The notes below the pieces were generated by a model. It was not told the DNA's origin and ran no database searches. It saw only the letters and a program-made list of their open reading frames with translations. Shown piece by piece: positions 18,094 through 28,950 of a stretch of 64,000 nt of DNA. This DNA comes from Thiorhodovibrio litoralis (lineage in GTDB: Bacteria; Pseudomonadota; Gammaproteobacteria; Chromatiales; Chromatiaceae), in assembly GCF_033954455.1 (NCBI RefSeq), contig NZ_CP121473.1, positions 4,388,501 to 4,452,500 on the forward strand. The letters run 5' to 3'. Position 1 is the first letter of the stretch; each line of letters opens with the position of its first letter. A program made the translations under genes and the position numbers.

Positions 18094-19275
18094 TTATCCG
18101 CGACGGCTGGTGTCCGCATCGATGTTCCTTTGCTCCAGCCGCAACCGCAGCACGGCCAGCAGCCGATAACCGGCATGGACGAATTTGCTGGCCGGCAGCA
18201 GCAGAAAAAACCCGTAGACGAAACCCAGATGCGCGAGCAGCAACAGGCCCATGGCCGAGGTTCCGCGCCAGACCAACAGCGCCAGTCCGCTCAGCACCAC
18301 GGCCAGCAGCCACAGGGTTGCCGAAATCTCGCCACCCTTTCGCTCCGGCGCCAACGCCAGCGGATTGGTTCGCCGCCGCAGCCACCAGAGACCGAGCGCA
18401 CTCGCCAGCATCAATAGACCGCCAACCAAGCCAAGCACCACAGGCAGACTGCCTATCGGATAGGGCGCCACGCGTTCCAGGACGTGATGCCAGAAAGCGG
18501 CCACCACAGTGGCGGCGAAGCAGCACAAGAACCCGAGTACCAGCAACTGGTGCAACCACCGCCGTGCCGGCGCGAGCGGGGAGTGGGAGTCGGTGCAGCC
18601 CGCACCGCCGCCATCGAGATGTCGCAGGCTCGCGAGATCCCACAGCACAGCGCTCAGCCCAGACCAAGTCAGTCGCACTGCGGGTCGCCCGCCGCCAATC
18701 GCTCGCCAAAAGCGCACCAAACTGACTCCGATTGACAGCAATGCCCAGCCGAGCGTCGCCACACCCAGACACACCATCAGCGGAAAGGGCACGATGCGGT
18801 AAAAGCCGCCTGGCCCCAGCGCAGGCTGGGTCAATTGCGACCAGGGCAGCCACCAAAACCCCATCAGCAAGGGCACAATCATTGCCAAGAAAAGTTTCAA
18901 GAACAGCGCGAAATCTGCCTTTGACCCTAAAACCATACCTGCTCTCATCAGCCTGGCCAATGGTTTCGGCCAGACGTAATCGGCATAGTCCAGCCAGCGC
19001 AGCCGCTCCAGGGTGCGCGGCACATTCACGCCGAAAGCATGTGGTGGCGCGTACTGGCAGGATTCCAGGCAATTGCGACAGGCGTGGCAGAGGTGCGCCA
19101 GATAGCTCAGGTCGCCCCTGTGCGGTGCCGGGCGCTCACGCGCGGCGTCGAATACCGGGCAAAAACCGTTGCAATAGCCGCAGATGTTGCAGATCGCGAG
19201 TATCCGTTGCGCTTCTGTTGCTGCTGCGGATGCATCCACCGCGGCGCCCTCGACAACAGGCTCAGCCGCGGACAT
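18094..19275 (-). CDS. cobZ: CobZ membrane/iron-sulfur subunit (TcuB/CitB-like)
   Basis: 393 residues. The N-terminus carries two four-cysteine clusters, CNICGYCNGFCPVF and CHACRNCLESCQYAPPHAF, expected to bind two [4Fe-4S] clusters. Several hydrophobic segments follow (about residues 130-150, 165-190, 255-275, 290-315, 325-350), with histidines suited to haem ligation. This is the TcuB/CitB fold. In Rhodobacter-type phototrophs CobZ is one polypeptide combining the flavoprotein and this part, and it replaces CobG as precorrin-3B synthase. Here the two parts are separate genes overlapping by 14 bp. The window holds no cobG, and the cobalamin context favours CobZ over tricarballylate metabolism. 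Confidence 0.8.
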   Translation of the reverse strand: MSAAEPVVEGAAVDASAAATEAQRILAICNICGYCNGFCPVFDAARERPAPHRGDLSYLAHLCHACRNCLESCQYAPPHAFGVNVPRTLERLRWLDYADYVWPKPLARLMRAGMVLGSKADFALFLKLFLAMIVPLLMGFWWLPWSQLTQPALGPGGFYRIVPFPLMVCLGVATLGWALLSIGVSLVRFWRAIGGGRPAVRLTWSGLSAVLWDLASLRHLDGGGAGCTDSHSPLAPARRWLHQLLVLGFLCCFAATVVAAFWHHVLERVAPYPIGSLPVVLGLVGGLLMLASALGLWWLRRRTNPLALAPERKGGEISATLWLLAVVLSGLALLVWRGTSAMGLLLLAHLGFVYGFFLLLPASKFVHAGYRLLAVLRLRLEQRNIDADTSRRG

Positions 19276-20884
19276 GGCGCGCGGCCTCCTCCCCCGCGAG
19301 AACGCCAAACACCTGGCCGATAGTCAGCATCAGGCCCGATAGATAGCCTTGCGGACAGAGATTGGGCGCCATCAGGGTGCCGGCTGCGAACAGGTTGGCG
19401 ATCGGCTCACCGCTGCTCAACTGCACCCGCGCACGCGCATCGACGGCCAATCCATGGTAGGTAAAGGTCAGCCCCGGGCGCATCGGGTAAGCGGCGAAGG
19501 GCGGCGTGTCCAGCGCTCGGGCCGGGCCGGTGCGAGGTGGGTCCAGGGGCGCATGGGTGCTCCCATCTGGGTGCAAATCCCGGTGCGAATCAGTTGGAAA
19601 CACCGAGTGCGGGGGCAACTCCAGGTGCGAGTGCAGGTCCGGGCGCAAGGAGTCATCACCGAAGGAACTGCGCATCGCGGCATTGTAGGTCAGCCAGGTG
19701 CGTTCGAGCTCAGCTGCATCCATCCCAATCTGCCGCGCAAGCCCCTGCAGATCGGGTGCGACCAGCGGCGGGTAGAGCGCCGCCGGCACCTCCCGAAGTG
19801 CCGCGGCATCCAACAGCAAATAACCGATCTGCCCTGGGTAGTCGGCCAACCGCTGGCCCCAACGCGCATAGCGCGTCGAGCCCCGGTCCGCGCCCTCGTC
19901 GTGCCGACGCAACCCATCGCGGTCCACCACCATGCCCTGCGGCATGCCGCGGATACGGGTGACAATGCCGCCGTCAGCCGGCGGCGACCGCGCATCCACC
20001 GCGACGAGATACAGGCGACTGGGATCACCTACCGCCTGGGCACCGGCCGCCAGTAGTTCGATCAGTAGCTTGCCGTGCGCCTCCGGCGTACCCCGGTTGA
20101 TGAACCCCTCCACCCGCTCGCCGCAATGTTGGCGCAGCCAATCAGGATTGCCTTGGGCACCGCCGCAGGCCAATACCACGGCATCCGGGGTCAAGGTTTC
20201 GCTGGTCAACTTCGGGGCCTGTTCCGGAGGATGTTCCGGGGCCGGCTCCAGGACCAGTTCTTGGGGCAACTCCAGCGACGACCTTCCTGGGACACCACCC
20301 GACTCAGCCGCTTGGCCCGTCAGTCCCGACGCACTGGACTGGCCCGACTGACCCGAAGTACCTGACTGGCTCGAAGATCGCAGCTCGATACTTGCCAGCC
20401 GGTTGCCGCGCAGGCAGGGTCGATTCGCCACGCACCCGTAGCGAACATCCACCCCCAGGCGCTCGGCCTGCGCATAGAGCGCATTGACCATTGCCTGACC
20501 GCCACCAAGTAAAAAGGCCGTTTTGCGCGAGAATGGCAGTGTTCCCCGGTTGCGCTCTTGCAGTGCCACGCCGGAATCTAGCAGCCAGCGCGGAGCCGCG
20601 CGCGAACGCTCGATCAGCAAGCGCGTCAGGGCCGCATCTCCCGTGCCGGCAGTCGCACGCGCAAGATCCTCGGTGAACTCATCGGCCTGATAGCGCTCAG
20701 GCACCAGGGCACTTGGCTGATCATGACAGAAGCGAAAATTGCGCCCATGCCGGCTGTTGCCACCACGGCGCCAGCGCGGTGCGCTCTCGACCAGCAGGAC
20801 TCGCGCACCCGCACGCCGCGCGCTGATAGCCGCGCAGAGTCCGGCAATACCGCCACCGACAACCAGGACCTGAGGACCCTTCAT
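19262..20884 (-). CDS. cobZ: CobZ flavoprotein subunit (TcuA-like), precorrin-3B synthase component
   Basis: 540 residues starting MKGPQVLVVGGGIAGLCAAISARRAGARVLLVES, an FAD-binding dinucleotide fold, followed by GGNSRHGRNFRF, a signature of the TcuA/CobZ branch of the fumarate reductase/succinate dehydrogenase flavoprotein superfamily. PYPM-like (FAAYPMRPGLTFTYHGLAVD) and the C-terminal NLFAAGTLMAPNLCPQGYLSGLMLTIGQVFG close the FAD site. Two low-complexity stretches interrupt it: a Ser/Gly/Gln/Glu/Pro-rich one (DNA about 20220-20380) and a His/Asp/Pro-rich one (about 19500-19640). It should act with the overlapping iron-sulfur subunit to oxidise precorrin-3A. The start is ATG 20884, and it faces cobM across a 169-bp gap. 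Confidence 0.82.
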   Translation of the reverse strand: MKGPQVLVVGGGIAGLCAAISARRAGARVLLVESAPRWRRGGNSRHGRNFRFCHDQPSALVPERYQADEFTEDLARATAGTGDAALTRLLIERSRAAPRWLLDSGVALQERNRGTLPFSRKTAFLLGGGQAMVNALYAQAERLGVDVRYGCVANRPCLRGNRLASIELRSSSQSGTSGQSGQSSASGLTGQAAESGGVPGRSSLELPQELVLEPAPEHPPEQAPKLTSETLTPDAVVLACGGAQGNPDWLRQHCGERVEGFINRGTPEAHGKLLIELLAAGAQAVGDPSRLYLVAVDARSPPADGGIVTRIRGMPQGMVVDRDGLRRHDEGADRGSTRYARWGQRLADYPGQIGYLLLDAAALREVPAALYPPLVAPDLQGLARQIGMDAAELERTWLTYNAAMRSSFGDDSLRPDLHSHLELPPHSVFPTDSHRDLHPDGSTHAPLDPPRTGPARALDTPPFAAYPMRPGLTFTYHGLAVDARARVQLSSGEPIANLFAAGTLMAPNLCPQGYLSGLMLTIGQVFGVLAGEEAARHVRG

Positions 20885-21053
20885 GCTGTTCGAATCCGCA
20901 CGCTGATACCATTGCGCCACCACGGCCATCTTGATGCCGACCGCAACAACTCGATCCCAGGGCTACTGCCTGCTTCGATTAAGATGACAACTACAAGCTC
21001 CAGAGCCGTCGGCACCCTTCGCTCTTTCAATGACACGAGATAAAGGCACATTC

Positions 21054-21839
21054 ATGGGCAAACTCTGGTTTATCGGTGCAGGCCCCGGCGCGGCCGACTT
21101 GCTGACAGTGCGCGCGACCCGTCTGCTGGGAGAAGCCGGCGCGGTGCTCTACACCGGCTCCCTGGTCGCCGGGGCCGCGTTGCAATGGGCCGGGCCGGAC
21201 TGCGAGATCGCGGATTCCAAAGGCATGGACCTGAGCGAAGTGCGCGCCTGGTTGCTCGAGCGCCTTGGCCAGCATCAGACCGTCGTGCGTCTGCAGACCG
21301 GTGACCCGACCCTCTACGGCGTCATCCCCGAGCTCGCGCGACCGCTTGATGCCGCCGGCATCGAGATCGGCATCGTGCCGGGCGTTTCCTCGGCCATGGC
21401 CGCCGCAGCAGCAGCCGGCGAGAGCCTGACGCTGCCGGAAGTCACCCAAAGCGTGATCTTCACCCGCCTGGCCAGCCGCACACCCATGCCAGCGTCTGAA
21501 TCCTTTGCCGATCTGGCTCGGCATGGCTGCACCCTGTGCATTTTCCTGTCCATCGACCGCATCGAAGAAGTGGTTGCCGAGCTGCGCCGCGCCGGCTGGG
21601 CGGAAGACGCGCCCGTGGTGGTCGCGCACAAGGTCAGCTGGCCGGATGAAGAACGCATCCTGCGCGGCACCCTGGCCGACATCGCCGCCGAATGCCGCGC
21701 CGCCGGTATTGATCGTCAGGCCCTGATCCTGGTCAGCCCGGCGCTGGGCGCGCGCGACCGGGCTGGGGATGACCGGGTTTCCAAGCTCTATGATGCCGCC
21801 TTTCCGCGGCGTTTCCGCCAAAACAGGCTCTCGCGCTAA
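21054..21839 (+). CDS. cobM: Precorrin-4 C11-methyltransferase, CobM
   Basis: 261 residues, a tetrapyrrole methylase: GKLWFIGAGPGAADLLTVRATRLLGEAGAVLYTGSLV, VVRLQTGDPTLYGVIPELARPLDAAGIEIGIVPGVSSAMAAAAAAG and VVVAHKVSWPDEERILRGTLADIA. It methylates C11 of precorrin-4 to give precorrin-5. I start at ATG 21054, where the family sequence begins; an ATG eight codons earlier is possible. The TAA stop overlaps the stop of the convergent light-harvesting transporter by four bases (CTAA at 21836-21839). Confidence 0.93.
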   Translation: MGKLWFIGAGPGAADLLTVRATRLLGEAGAVLYTGSLVAGAALQWAGPDCEIADSKGMDLSEVRAWLLERLGQHQTVVRLQTGDPTLYGVIPELARPLDAAGIEIGIVPGVSSAMAAAAAAGESLTLPEVTQSVIFTRLASRTPMPASESFADLARHGCTLCIFLSIDRIEEVVAELRRAGWAEDAPVVVAHKVSWPDEERILRGTLADIAAECRAAGIDRQALILVSPALGARDRAGDDRVSKLYDAAFPRRFRQNRLSR

Positions 21840-23287
21840 AGCATCTCTGAAATACCGAACTTTTTCTCCCCGCCCTGGGCCGTATCCAGTTTGGGCTGGT
21901 TCTTTTTAAACAACAGCGGGAAGACCACCACCAGGGTGGCGAGCAGCAGGATGATTTCCAGGTAATAGACCACACCATAGCTGAACGCGGGGCCGGACAT
22001 GTCCGAACCGATCCAGCCCTCCTCGACCATGAAACTCGCGATATCGCGAATGGTGCCGCCGAGGAAAATAGCCCCGCCTTGAGCTGTGGCCTGGACCGCG
22101 CCCCAGGCGCCAAGCGCAAGGCCGCTGTGGCCGCCGTGCGCCAGACCCATGGCCGCGGTCAGGGTGCCGACGGCGAACAGACCGCCGCCGAAGCCGATCA
22201 ACCAGGCGCCGGTGCGGAATAGCCAAGGCATGTCGAGCGTGCCAGCAACAATCACGGCCACGAAGGCGAAGACACCCAGCGCCGCGCCAACCATGGCGAA
22301 CCGGTTAGGATCGCCGCCACGGGTCAGCAACCAGCCGGCCAGCGAGAAGGCGATCAGGGTGCCGCCAGCCCAGATGGCGGTCAGCAGGGTGGTCTGGGAG
22401 ACCGTCAGGCCCAGCACCTCGCCGCCGTAGGGCTCGAGCAGGATATCCTGCATGCTGAACGCGGCAGTGCCCAAGCCGACGGCGATAAGCAGCCGCGCGG
22501 CGTAGCGGTCTTCGACAAAGGCCTTCCAGCTCGAGGAGAACTTGGGCGCACGAATGCGGCTGGCAGCGCGTTTTGAATCAATGGCTTCCTGACGCCAGAG
22601 AGCGGTCAGATTCAGGAAAATTGTCAGGCCTGCGGTGCCTTGAATGACCTGAATCAGCTTTACTTGGGTGAAATCGCGCAGCAGCAGACCGTAAATGACC
22701 GCACTGAGCAGCATGCCGACCAGCAGGGTGACATAGAGCAGGGCCACCACCCGCGGGCGCGTATCCTTGGGCGCCAGATCGGTGGCCAGGGCCAGGCCTG
22801 CGGTCTGGGTGGTATGCAGCCCGGCGCCAACCAGCAGGAAGGCTGCGGCGGCGGCGATATAGCCCAGGATCGCCATATTGTTGCCCTCGGCAGACATCAG
22901 CAGCAGGGCGAAGGGCATGAAGGCAAAACCGCCAAATTGCAGCAACGTTCCCCACCAGATGTAGGGCACCCGCCGCAGGCCGAAGGCGGAGTGGTGATAA
23001 TCCGATCGATGGCCGATCAGGGCTCGCAGGGGCGCAAACACCAGTGGCAAGGCGACCATCAGGCTCACCAGCCACACCGGCATGCCCAACTCCACCACCA
23101 TGACCCGGTTGAGGGTGCCGTTCAGCAACACGATCGCAGCGCCGACCGAAATCTGAAACAGCGACAAGCGCAGCAGCCGTGGCAGCGGCAGATCATCAGT
23201 GGCCGCGTCTGCAAAGGGCAGAAAGCGGATCAGAAGCTGCATGCCGATCTGTTTGAGGTCGTCAATCGGGGATCTATTCGTAGCCAT
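21836..23287 (-). CDS. PucC/LhaA-type BCD family MFS transporter (light-harvesting complex assembly)
   Basis: 483 residues with about 12 hydrophobic segments. The sequence DYHHSAFGLRRVPYIWWGTLLQFGGFAFMPFALL, the GLALATDLAPKDTRPRVVALLYV loop and FSMQDILLEPYGGEVLGLTVSQTT are typical of the PucC/LhaA/Bch2 group of inner-membrane proteins. These help assemble light-harvesting complexes or deliver bacteriochlorophyll. It lies downstream of bchF-bchN-bchB on the same strand, where related phototrophs have bchH-bchL-bchM-lhaA. I therefore favour LhaA over Bch2 or PucC, but sequence reading alone does not separate them. The 154-bp gap before it contains short CCAGTGG-type repeats and may hold a separate promoter. 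Confidence 0.85.
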   Translation of the reverse strand: MATNRSPIDDLKQIGMQLLIRFLPFADAATDDLPLPRLLRLSLFQISVGAAIVLLNGTLNRVMVVELGMPVWLVSLMVALPLVFAPLRALIGHRSDYHHSAFGLRRVPYIWWGTLLQFGGFAFMPFALLLMSAEGNNMAILGYIAAAAAFLLVGAGLHTTQTAGLALATDLAPKDTRPRVVALLYVTLLVGMLLSAVIYGLLLRDFTQVKLIQVIQGTAGLTIFLNLTALWRQEAIDSKRAASRIRAPKFSSSWKAFVEDRYAARLLIAVGLGTAAFSMQDILLEPYGGEVLGLTVSQTTLLTAIWAGGTLIAFSLAGWLLTRGGDPNRFAMVGAALGVFAFVAVIVAGTLDMPWLFRTGAWLIGFGGGLFAVGTLTAAMGLAHGGHSGLALGAWGAVQATAQGGAIFLGGTIRDIASFMVEEGWIGSDMSGPAFSYGVVYYLEIILLLATLVVVFPLLFKKNQPKLDTAQGGEKKFGISEML

Positions 23288-23296
23288 TTCTGTCGC

Positions 23297-23360
23297 TAGT
23301 GGGTCAGTGGTTGGTGATGATGCCAGTGGTTGATGGCGCCAGTGGCTGGTAACGCGCGCT
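23297..23360. repeat. Short degenerate CAGTGG-type repeats between bchB and the transporter gene
   Basis: The spacer contains GTCAGTGGTTGGTG, GCCAGTGGTTGATG and GCCAGTGGCTGGTA within about 60 bp. These are related to the heptamer-style repeats in the cobalamin spacers. No gene is supported here. Confidence 0.45.
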
Positions 23361-23441
23361 GCGCAGGATAACCAGTGAGTCGTCGTCGCTTCTAACCAAT
23401 GCTGAATGACGCCGCCCTGATGCAGAGGCGGGCAAACAGGC

Positions 23442-25103
23442 TCAGCGCCCGAAGTGGGCTTTCGCTTCGTAAAGGGTATCGATGCTTATTTCGGTCAGCC
23501 CGCGCTCGCGGGCGAAATTCTCGGTGTTACGCCTTGCCTTGCCGCGCACGAAAAACGGGATCTTGCGCAGTTCTTTCTCGGCATCCGGTTCCCAGCGCAA
23601 CGCGGTGGGATCACTCGGGGTGGGATCACTCGGGGCGGGATCGCTCGGGGCGGGATCGCCCGGAGCCGAATCATTCGGGCCAGGCGCTTTAGCCGCAGCG
23701 GCGGCGCCCGGAGCAGCAGCATCGGGCTCGCCAACTTCAGCCGACTGCACCGCGCGCGCGGGTGCGGCAACTTCGCCGTCGTTGAATTCGACATCCTCGC
23801 GGAACATGGTAATCAGATGTTCTTCCAGGCCCATCATCAGCGGATGCACCCAGGTGTCGAAGATCACATTGGCCCCTTCGAAGCCCATCTGCGGTGCATA
23901 GCGAGCAGGGAAGTCCTGCACATGCACGGGTGATGAGATCACGGCGCAAGGAATGCCAAGCCGCTTGGCGATATGCCGCTCCATCTGGGTGCCCAGCACC
24001 AGCTCGGGATGCAGCTCGGCCACCCGCGCCTCGACCGCCAGGTAGTCGTCGGTGATCAAGGCCTCGACGCCGATGTCCTCGGCCAGCGCGCGCAGCTCGC
24101 GCGCGAACTCGCGGCTATAGGTGCCAAGCCCGACCACATCGAAGCCGAGCTCTTCGCGGGCCATGCGCGCCGCGGCCATGACATGGGTGGCATCGCCGAA
24201 AATGAACACCCGCTTGCCGGTGAGATAAGTGGAGTCCACCGAGCGCGAGAACCACGGCAGCCTAGTGCGGGCTTGCGCCAGGGCTGGTGCGGGATCGAGA
24301 CCAGCCAAACGCGCCACTTCGAAGACAAAATCCCGCGTCGCGCCGACACCAATGGGGACAGTGCGCACCCTGGGTTGCTTGAACATGCGCTCAAGCCAGA
24401 CGCAGGTGCTGTGCGCTATCTCCGGATACAGGCAGATATTGAAGTCGGCCTCGGGGATGCGCGCCAGATCGGCGGGCGTGGCGCCGGCCGGAGCGACCAG
24501 ATGCACATCCACACCAAGCGTATCGAGCAACTTGGTCACCTCGATCACATCGTCGCGGCAGCGGAAGCCGAGCGCGGTCGGCCCAAGCAGATTGGCGCGC
24601 GGGCGCCGGCCCTCTGCCTTGGCGCGCGCGGAAGGATCACCGGCGCCCTGCGGCACCGGGCGGCCATTCAGCAGGCTGCGCACCAGCTGATGGAAGGTCT
24701 CGCTCGCGCCCCAGGCCTCCTTGCGCGTGAAGGCGGGCAGCTCGAGCGAAATCACTGGAATATCAAACCCCATGCCCTCTGCCAGGGCACCCGGCTGATC
24801 CTGCAGCAGCTCCGCCGTGCAGGCCTCGCCGACCAGCAACGCCTGGGGCTTGAAGCGCTCGACCGTCTCGGCCAGGCGCGTCTTGACCAGCTGCGCGGTA
24901 TCGCCGCCCAGATCGCGGGCCTGAAAGCCGGTGTAACTGACCGGCGGACGTCCCGCCGAGCGGGCGATCATAGTAAATAGCAGATCGGCATAGCTGTCGC
25001 CCAGAGGCGCGTGCAGCACCAGATGCACAGCCTCCATTGAGGCGGCAATGCGCATGGCGCCGATGTGCGGGGGGCCTTCGTAGGTCCAGACGGTAAGTTC
25101 CAT
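23442..25103 (-). CDS. bchB: Light-independent protochlorophyllide reductase subunit B
   Basis: 553 residues: [46 protein letters not shown] is the diagnostic N-terminus and [19 protein letters not shown] carries the conserved Cys. [18 protein letters not shown] and [31 protein letters not shown] follow. With BchN it forms the NB component that reduces ring D of protochlorophyllide in the dark, fed by BchL. A roughly 60-residue Ala/Pro/Asp/Ser-rich insert with SDPTPSDPT-like units (DNA about 23600-23760) separates the body from the conserved C-terminal domain ([26 protein letters not shown]). It follows bchN by 12 bp. Confidence 0.96.
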   Translation of the reverse strand: MELTVWTYEGPPHIGAMRIAASMEAVHLVLHAPLGDSYADLLFTMIARSAGRPPVSYTGFQARDLGGDTAQLVKTRLAETVERFKPQALLVGEACTAELLQDQPGALAEGMGFDIPVISLELPAFTRKEAWGASETFHQLVRSLLNGRPVPQGAGDPSARAKAEGRRPRANLLGPTALGFRCRDDVIEVTKLLDTLGVDVHLVAPAGATPADLARIPEADFNICLYPEIAHSTCVWLERMFKQPRVRTVPIGVGATRDFVFEVARLAGLDPAPALAQARTRLPWFSRSVDSTYLTGKRVFIFGDATHVMAAARMAREELGFDVVGLGTYSREFARELRALAEDIGVEALITDDYLAVEARVAELHPELVLGTQMERHIAKRLGIPCAVISSPVHVQDFPARYAPQMGFEGANVIFDTWVHPLMMGLEEHLITMFREDVEFNDGEVAAPARAVQSAEVGEPDAAAPGAAAAAKAPGPNDSAPGDPAPSDPAPSDPTPSDPTALRWEPDAEKELRKIPFFVRGKARRNTENFARERGLTEISIDTLYEAKAHFGR

Positions 25104-25115
25104 GGTGCCTGCTCC

Positions 25116-26887
<1,772 letters not shown>

Positions 26888-27497
26888 AACGCTATGGCTC
26901 GGTGGTCAGCACAAATCAGCCCGTTACTTTACCAGACATGGGGCCTGTGGGGTGACGCCCGTGACAGGAGATTTCGCGCCATCACGCGGAATCATTCTTC
27001 GCGAAGGCCCGGGTCGATGAACAATTTCGGAAAAATTATGCCCCGACCCGGCCTATGTCAACTATACTTAACGTAAACAGGACTTGACAGATAGTGAGCC
27101 CGGGTTTTACTAATTCACGCGGAATCTTTGCCGAGGCGGCGCACACCGCCTTGGCAGAGCCGTTGCCGCAGCCGGTGTTTGACTGCGGCTTAACGCGTTA
27201 CAAACCCGCTACGAACCATCACGCCATTGCTCGCCATGACTGGCTCTCAGCCTTGGCGCGAGAACTCTCAAGCGGCCGTGCGCACAATCGCAACAAACCT
27301 TAGACCACTTAAGATCCTCAGGACGGCCCCATGTCGCAGCGACGGCGCATCTCCTTGCTGTCACAAGGTAAACCGCGCAACCCGCCACGCGCCCATTTTG
27401 CCGGCGCCCGTTTTGCCGGCGCCCGTTTTGCTCGCGCCCATTCTGCGCAACGACCGCGCCGGGCGGGCTCGCTGGCGCCTGACCTTACGGCGGACTG
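26888..27497. promoter_or_regulatory. Divergent bchF / ppsR intergenic regulatory region
   Basis: No convincing gene lies in these 610 bp. Visible elements are an inverted repeat, CGGGTCG (27010-27016) with CGACCCG (27044-27050), and a possible TGT-N12-ACR site at 27056-27073. A tandem of about four 15-bp units of the type CGCCCGTTTTGCCGG lies at about 27390-27440, just before ppsR. The position between the pigment operon and the gene for its redox repressor suggests joint control of both sides. Confidence 0.6.
27056..27073. promoter_or_regulatory. Candidate PpsR/CrtJ operator half-match
   Basis: TGT, twelve bases, then ACG. The PpsR/CrtJ consensus is TGT-N12-ACA, so one base differs. PpsR usually binds two such sites cooperatively, and I did not find a second clean copy in this interval. 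Confidence 0.3.
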
Positions 27498-28934
27498 GTG
27501 AAATTGTTTGACGCTCCGGAATCAGCCCTGGGGGATCTGGGCACAGAAGCCGCGGCAGAGCTGATCGCCGCGGCATCCGACATCGCGCTCATTCTCGACA
27601 ACGAGGGGCGCGTGCTCGACCTCGCCTTCGGCAACGACGAACTCTCGGCCCAGATCGGCGACTGGATCGGCATGGACTGGGCCGATACCGTCACCAGCGA
27701 CAGTCGCGACAAAGTCGAGCTACTTCTCAGCAGCGCCCGCGCCGACGAGCAGCCCCCGCACTGGGACCAGGTCGAGCACGTCGCGCTGAGCGGCGACGAG
27801 CTTCCCGTTCGCTATTGCGCCGCCAGTCTGGGCAATCGCCATCGCATCGTCGCGGTCGGTCGCAGCCAGCAGGGAATGGCTGCACTGCAACAGCGCCTGG
27901 TCGACGCCCAGCAGTCGCTAGAGCGTGACTACTGGCGCCTGCGCCAGCTCGAGACCCGCTACCGGCTGCTGTTCCGTTCCATGTCGGAGGCGATTCTGAT
28001 CGTCGACCCCGGCAACGGCAAGATCGTCGAGGCCAACCCCGCCGCCAGCCTGCTGCTCGCGGCAGACTCCCGCAAGCTGGTCGGGCGCGCGTTCCCCGAG
28101 GGTTTCGACGCCACCGGCACCGAGGCCATCAAGTCCCTGCTCGCCGGCGTGCGCTCGGCCGGGCGCAGCGCCGACGTGCGCGCGCGCCTGACCGAGCGCG
28201 ATATCGAATTCCTCATATCCGCTGCCCCGGTGCGCCAGGAGAACGCCACCCTGCTGCTGGTGCGCCTGTCACCGGTGGAGACCGAGAGCAACACCAGCAT
28301 GGCCGGCGAGCCGCGCTCGCGGCTGTTCAAGATGCTGGAAAACGCCCCTGACGGCGTGGTTATTACCCGCCAGGACGGGCGTATCCTGAGCGCCAACAAC
28401 GCGTTTCTGGAGCTCGCCCAACTCTCGACCGAAGAGCAGGTGCGCGGTGAATCGCTCGATCGCTGGCTCGGGCGCCCGGGCGTGGACCTGAATGTTCTGA
28501 TTGCGAACCTGCGCCAACACGGTGCCGTGCGTCTGTTCGCAACCAGCATACGCAGCGACTATGGCAGTTCGAGCGAGGTCGAGATTTCCGCCGTAGCGGT
28601 GCAAAATGCCGACCAGCCCAGCTTTGGCTTTATCATCCGTAATGTCGACCGGCGGGTCTCCGCCGGCGGCTCGCCCGGACGCGCCCTGCCCCGCTCGGTC
28701 GAGCAGCTCACCGAACTGGTCGGGAGAGTCCCGCTGAAGGAAGTGGTGCGCGAATCGACCGACATGATCGAGCGCCTGTGCATCGAGGCCGCACTGGAGC
28801 TGACCGGTGACAACCGCGCCTCCGCCGCCGAACTGCTGGGCTTGAGTCGCCAGAGTCTGTACGTCAAACTCCGCCGTTACGGCCTCAGTGAATCCGGTAG
28901 CGAATCCGGAGCCGAGCACGCAACCGAGCACTAA
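27498..28934 (+). CDS. ppsR: PpsR/CrtJ transcriptional repressor of photosynthesis genes
   Basis: 478 residues with PAS domains (about 20-130, 155-270, 285-390). They include ADTVTSDSRDKVELLL, YRLLFRSMSEAILIVDPGNGKIVEANPAA and FKMLENAPDGVVITRQDGRILSANNAFL. A Q-linker region with a coiled coil (MAALQQRLVDAQQSLERDYW) and a Fis-type helix-turn-helix at the end (CIEAALELTGDNRASAAELLGLSRQSLYVKLRRYGL) complete it. This is the PpsR/CrtJ layout, a redox-responsive repressor of bch, crt and light-harvesting genes. The start is GTG 27498 with a weak ribosome site. I see no cysteine in the helix-turn-helix itself (RASAAELLGLSRQSLYV), so redox sensing by the known HTH cysteine of CrtJ is doubtful here. 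It is followed closely by bchG and bchP. Confidence 0.93.
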   Translation: MKLFDAPESALGDLGTEAAAELIAAASDIALILDNEGRVLDLAFGNDELSAQIGDWIGMDWADTVTSDSRDKVELLLSSARADEQPPHWDQVEHVALSGDELPVRYCAASLGNRHRIVAVGRSQQGMAALQQRLVDAQQSLERDYWRLRQLETRYRLLFRSMSEAILIVDPGNGKIVEANPAASLLLAADSRKLVGRAFPEGFDATGTEAIKSLLAGVRSAGRSADVRARLTERDIEFLISAAPVRQENATLLLVRLSPVETESNTSMAGEPRSRLFKMLENAPDGVVITRQDGRILSANNAFLELAQLSTEEQVRGESLDRWLGRPGVDLNVLIANLRQHGAVRLFATSIRSDYGSSSEVEISAVAVQNADQPSFGFIIRNVDRRVSAGGSPGRALPRSVEQLTELVGRVPLKEVVRESTDMIERLCIEAALELTGDNRASAAELLGLSRQSLYVKLRRYGLSESGSESGAEHATEH

Positions 28935-28950
28935 CAAGACCCACGCCCCC

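Noticed and set aside
18094-20884. Tricarballylate utilisation genes tcuA-tcuB.
   Set aside because: The folds fit, but the genes sit inside a full cobalamin pathway that lacks cobG and has cobF, which favours a split CobZ. Not excluded.
20885-21053. Cobalamin riboswitch upstream of cobM or cobZ.
   Set aside because: No B12-box-like segment or the expected conserved junctions could be found by eye here or in the other cob spacers.
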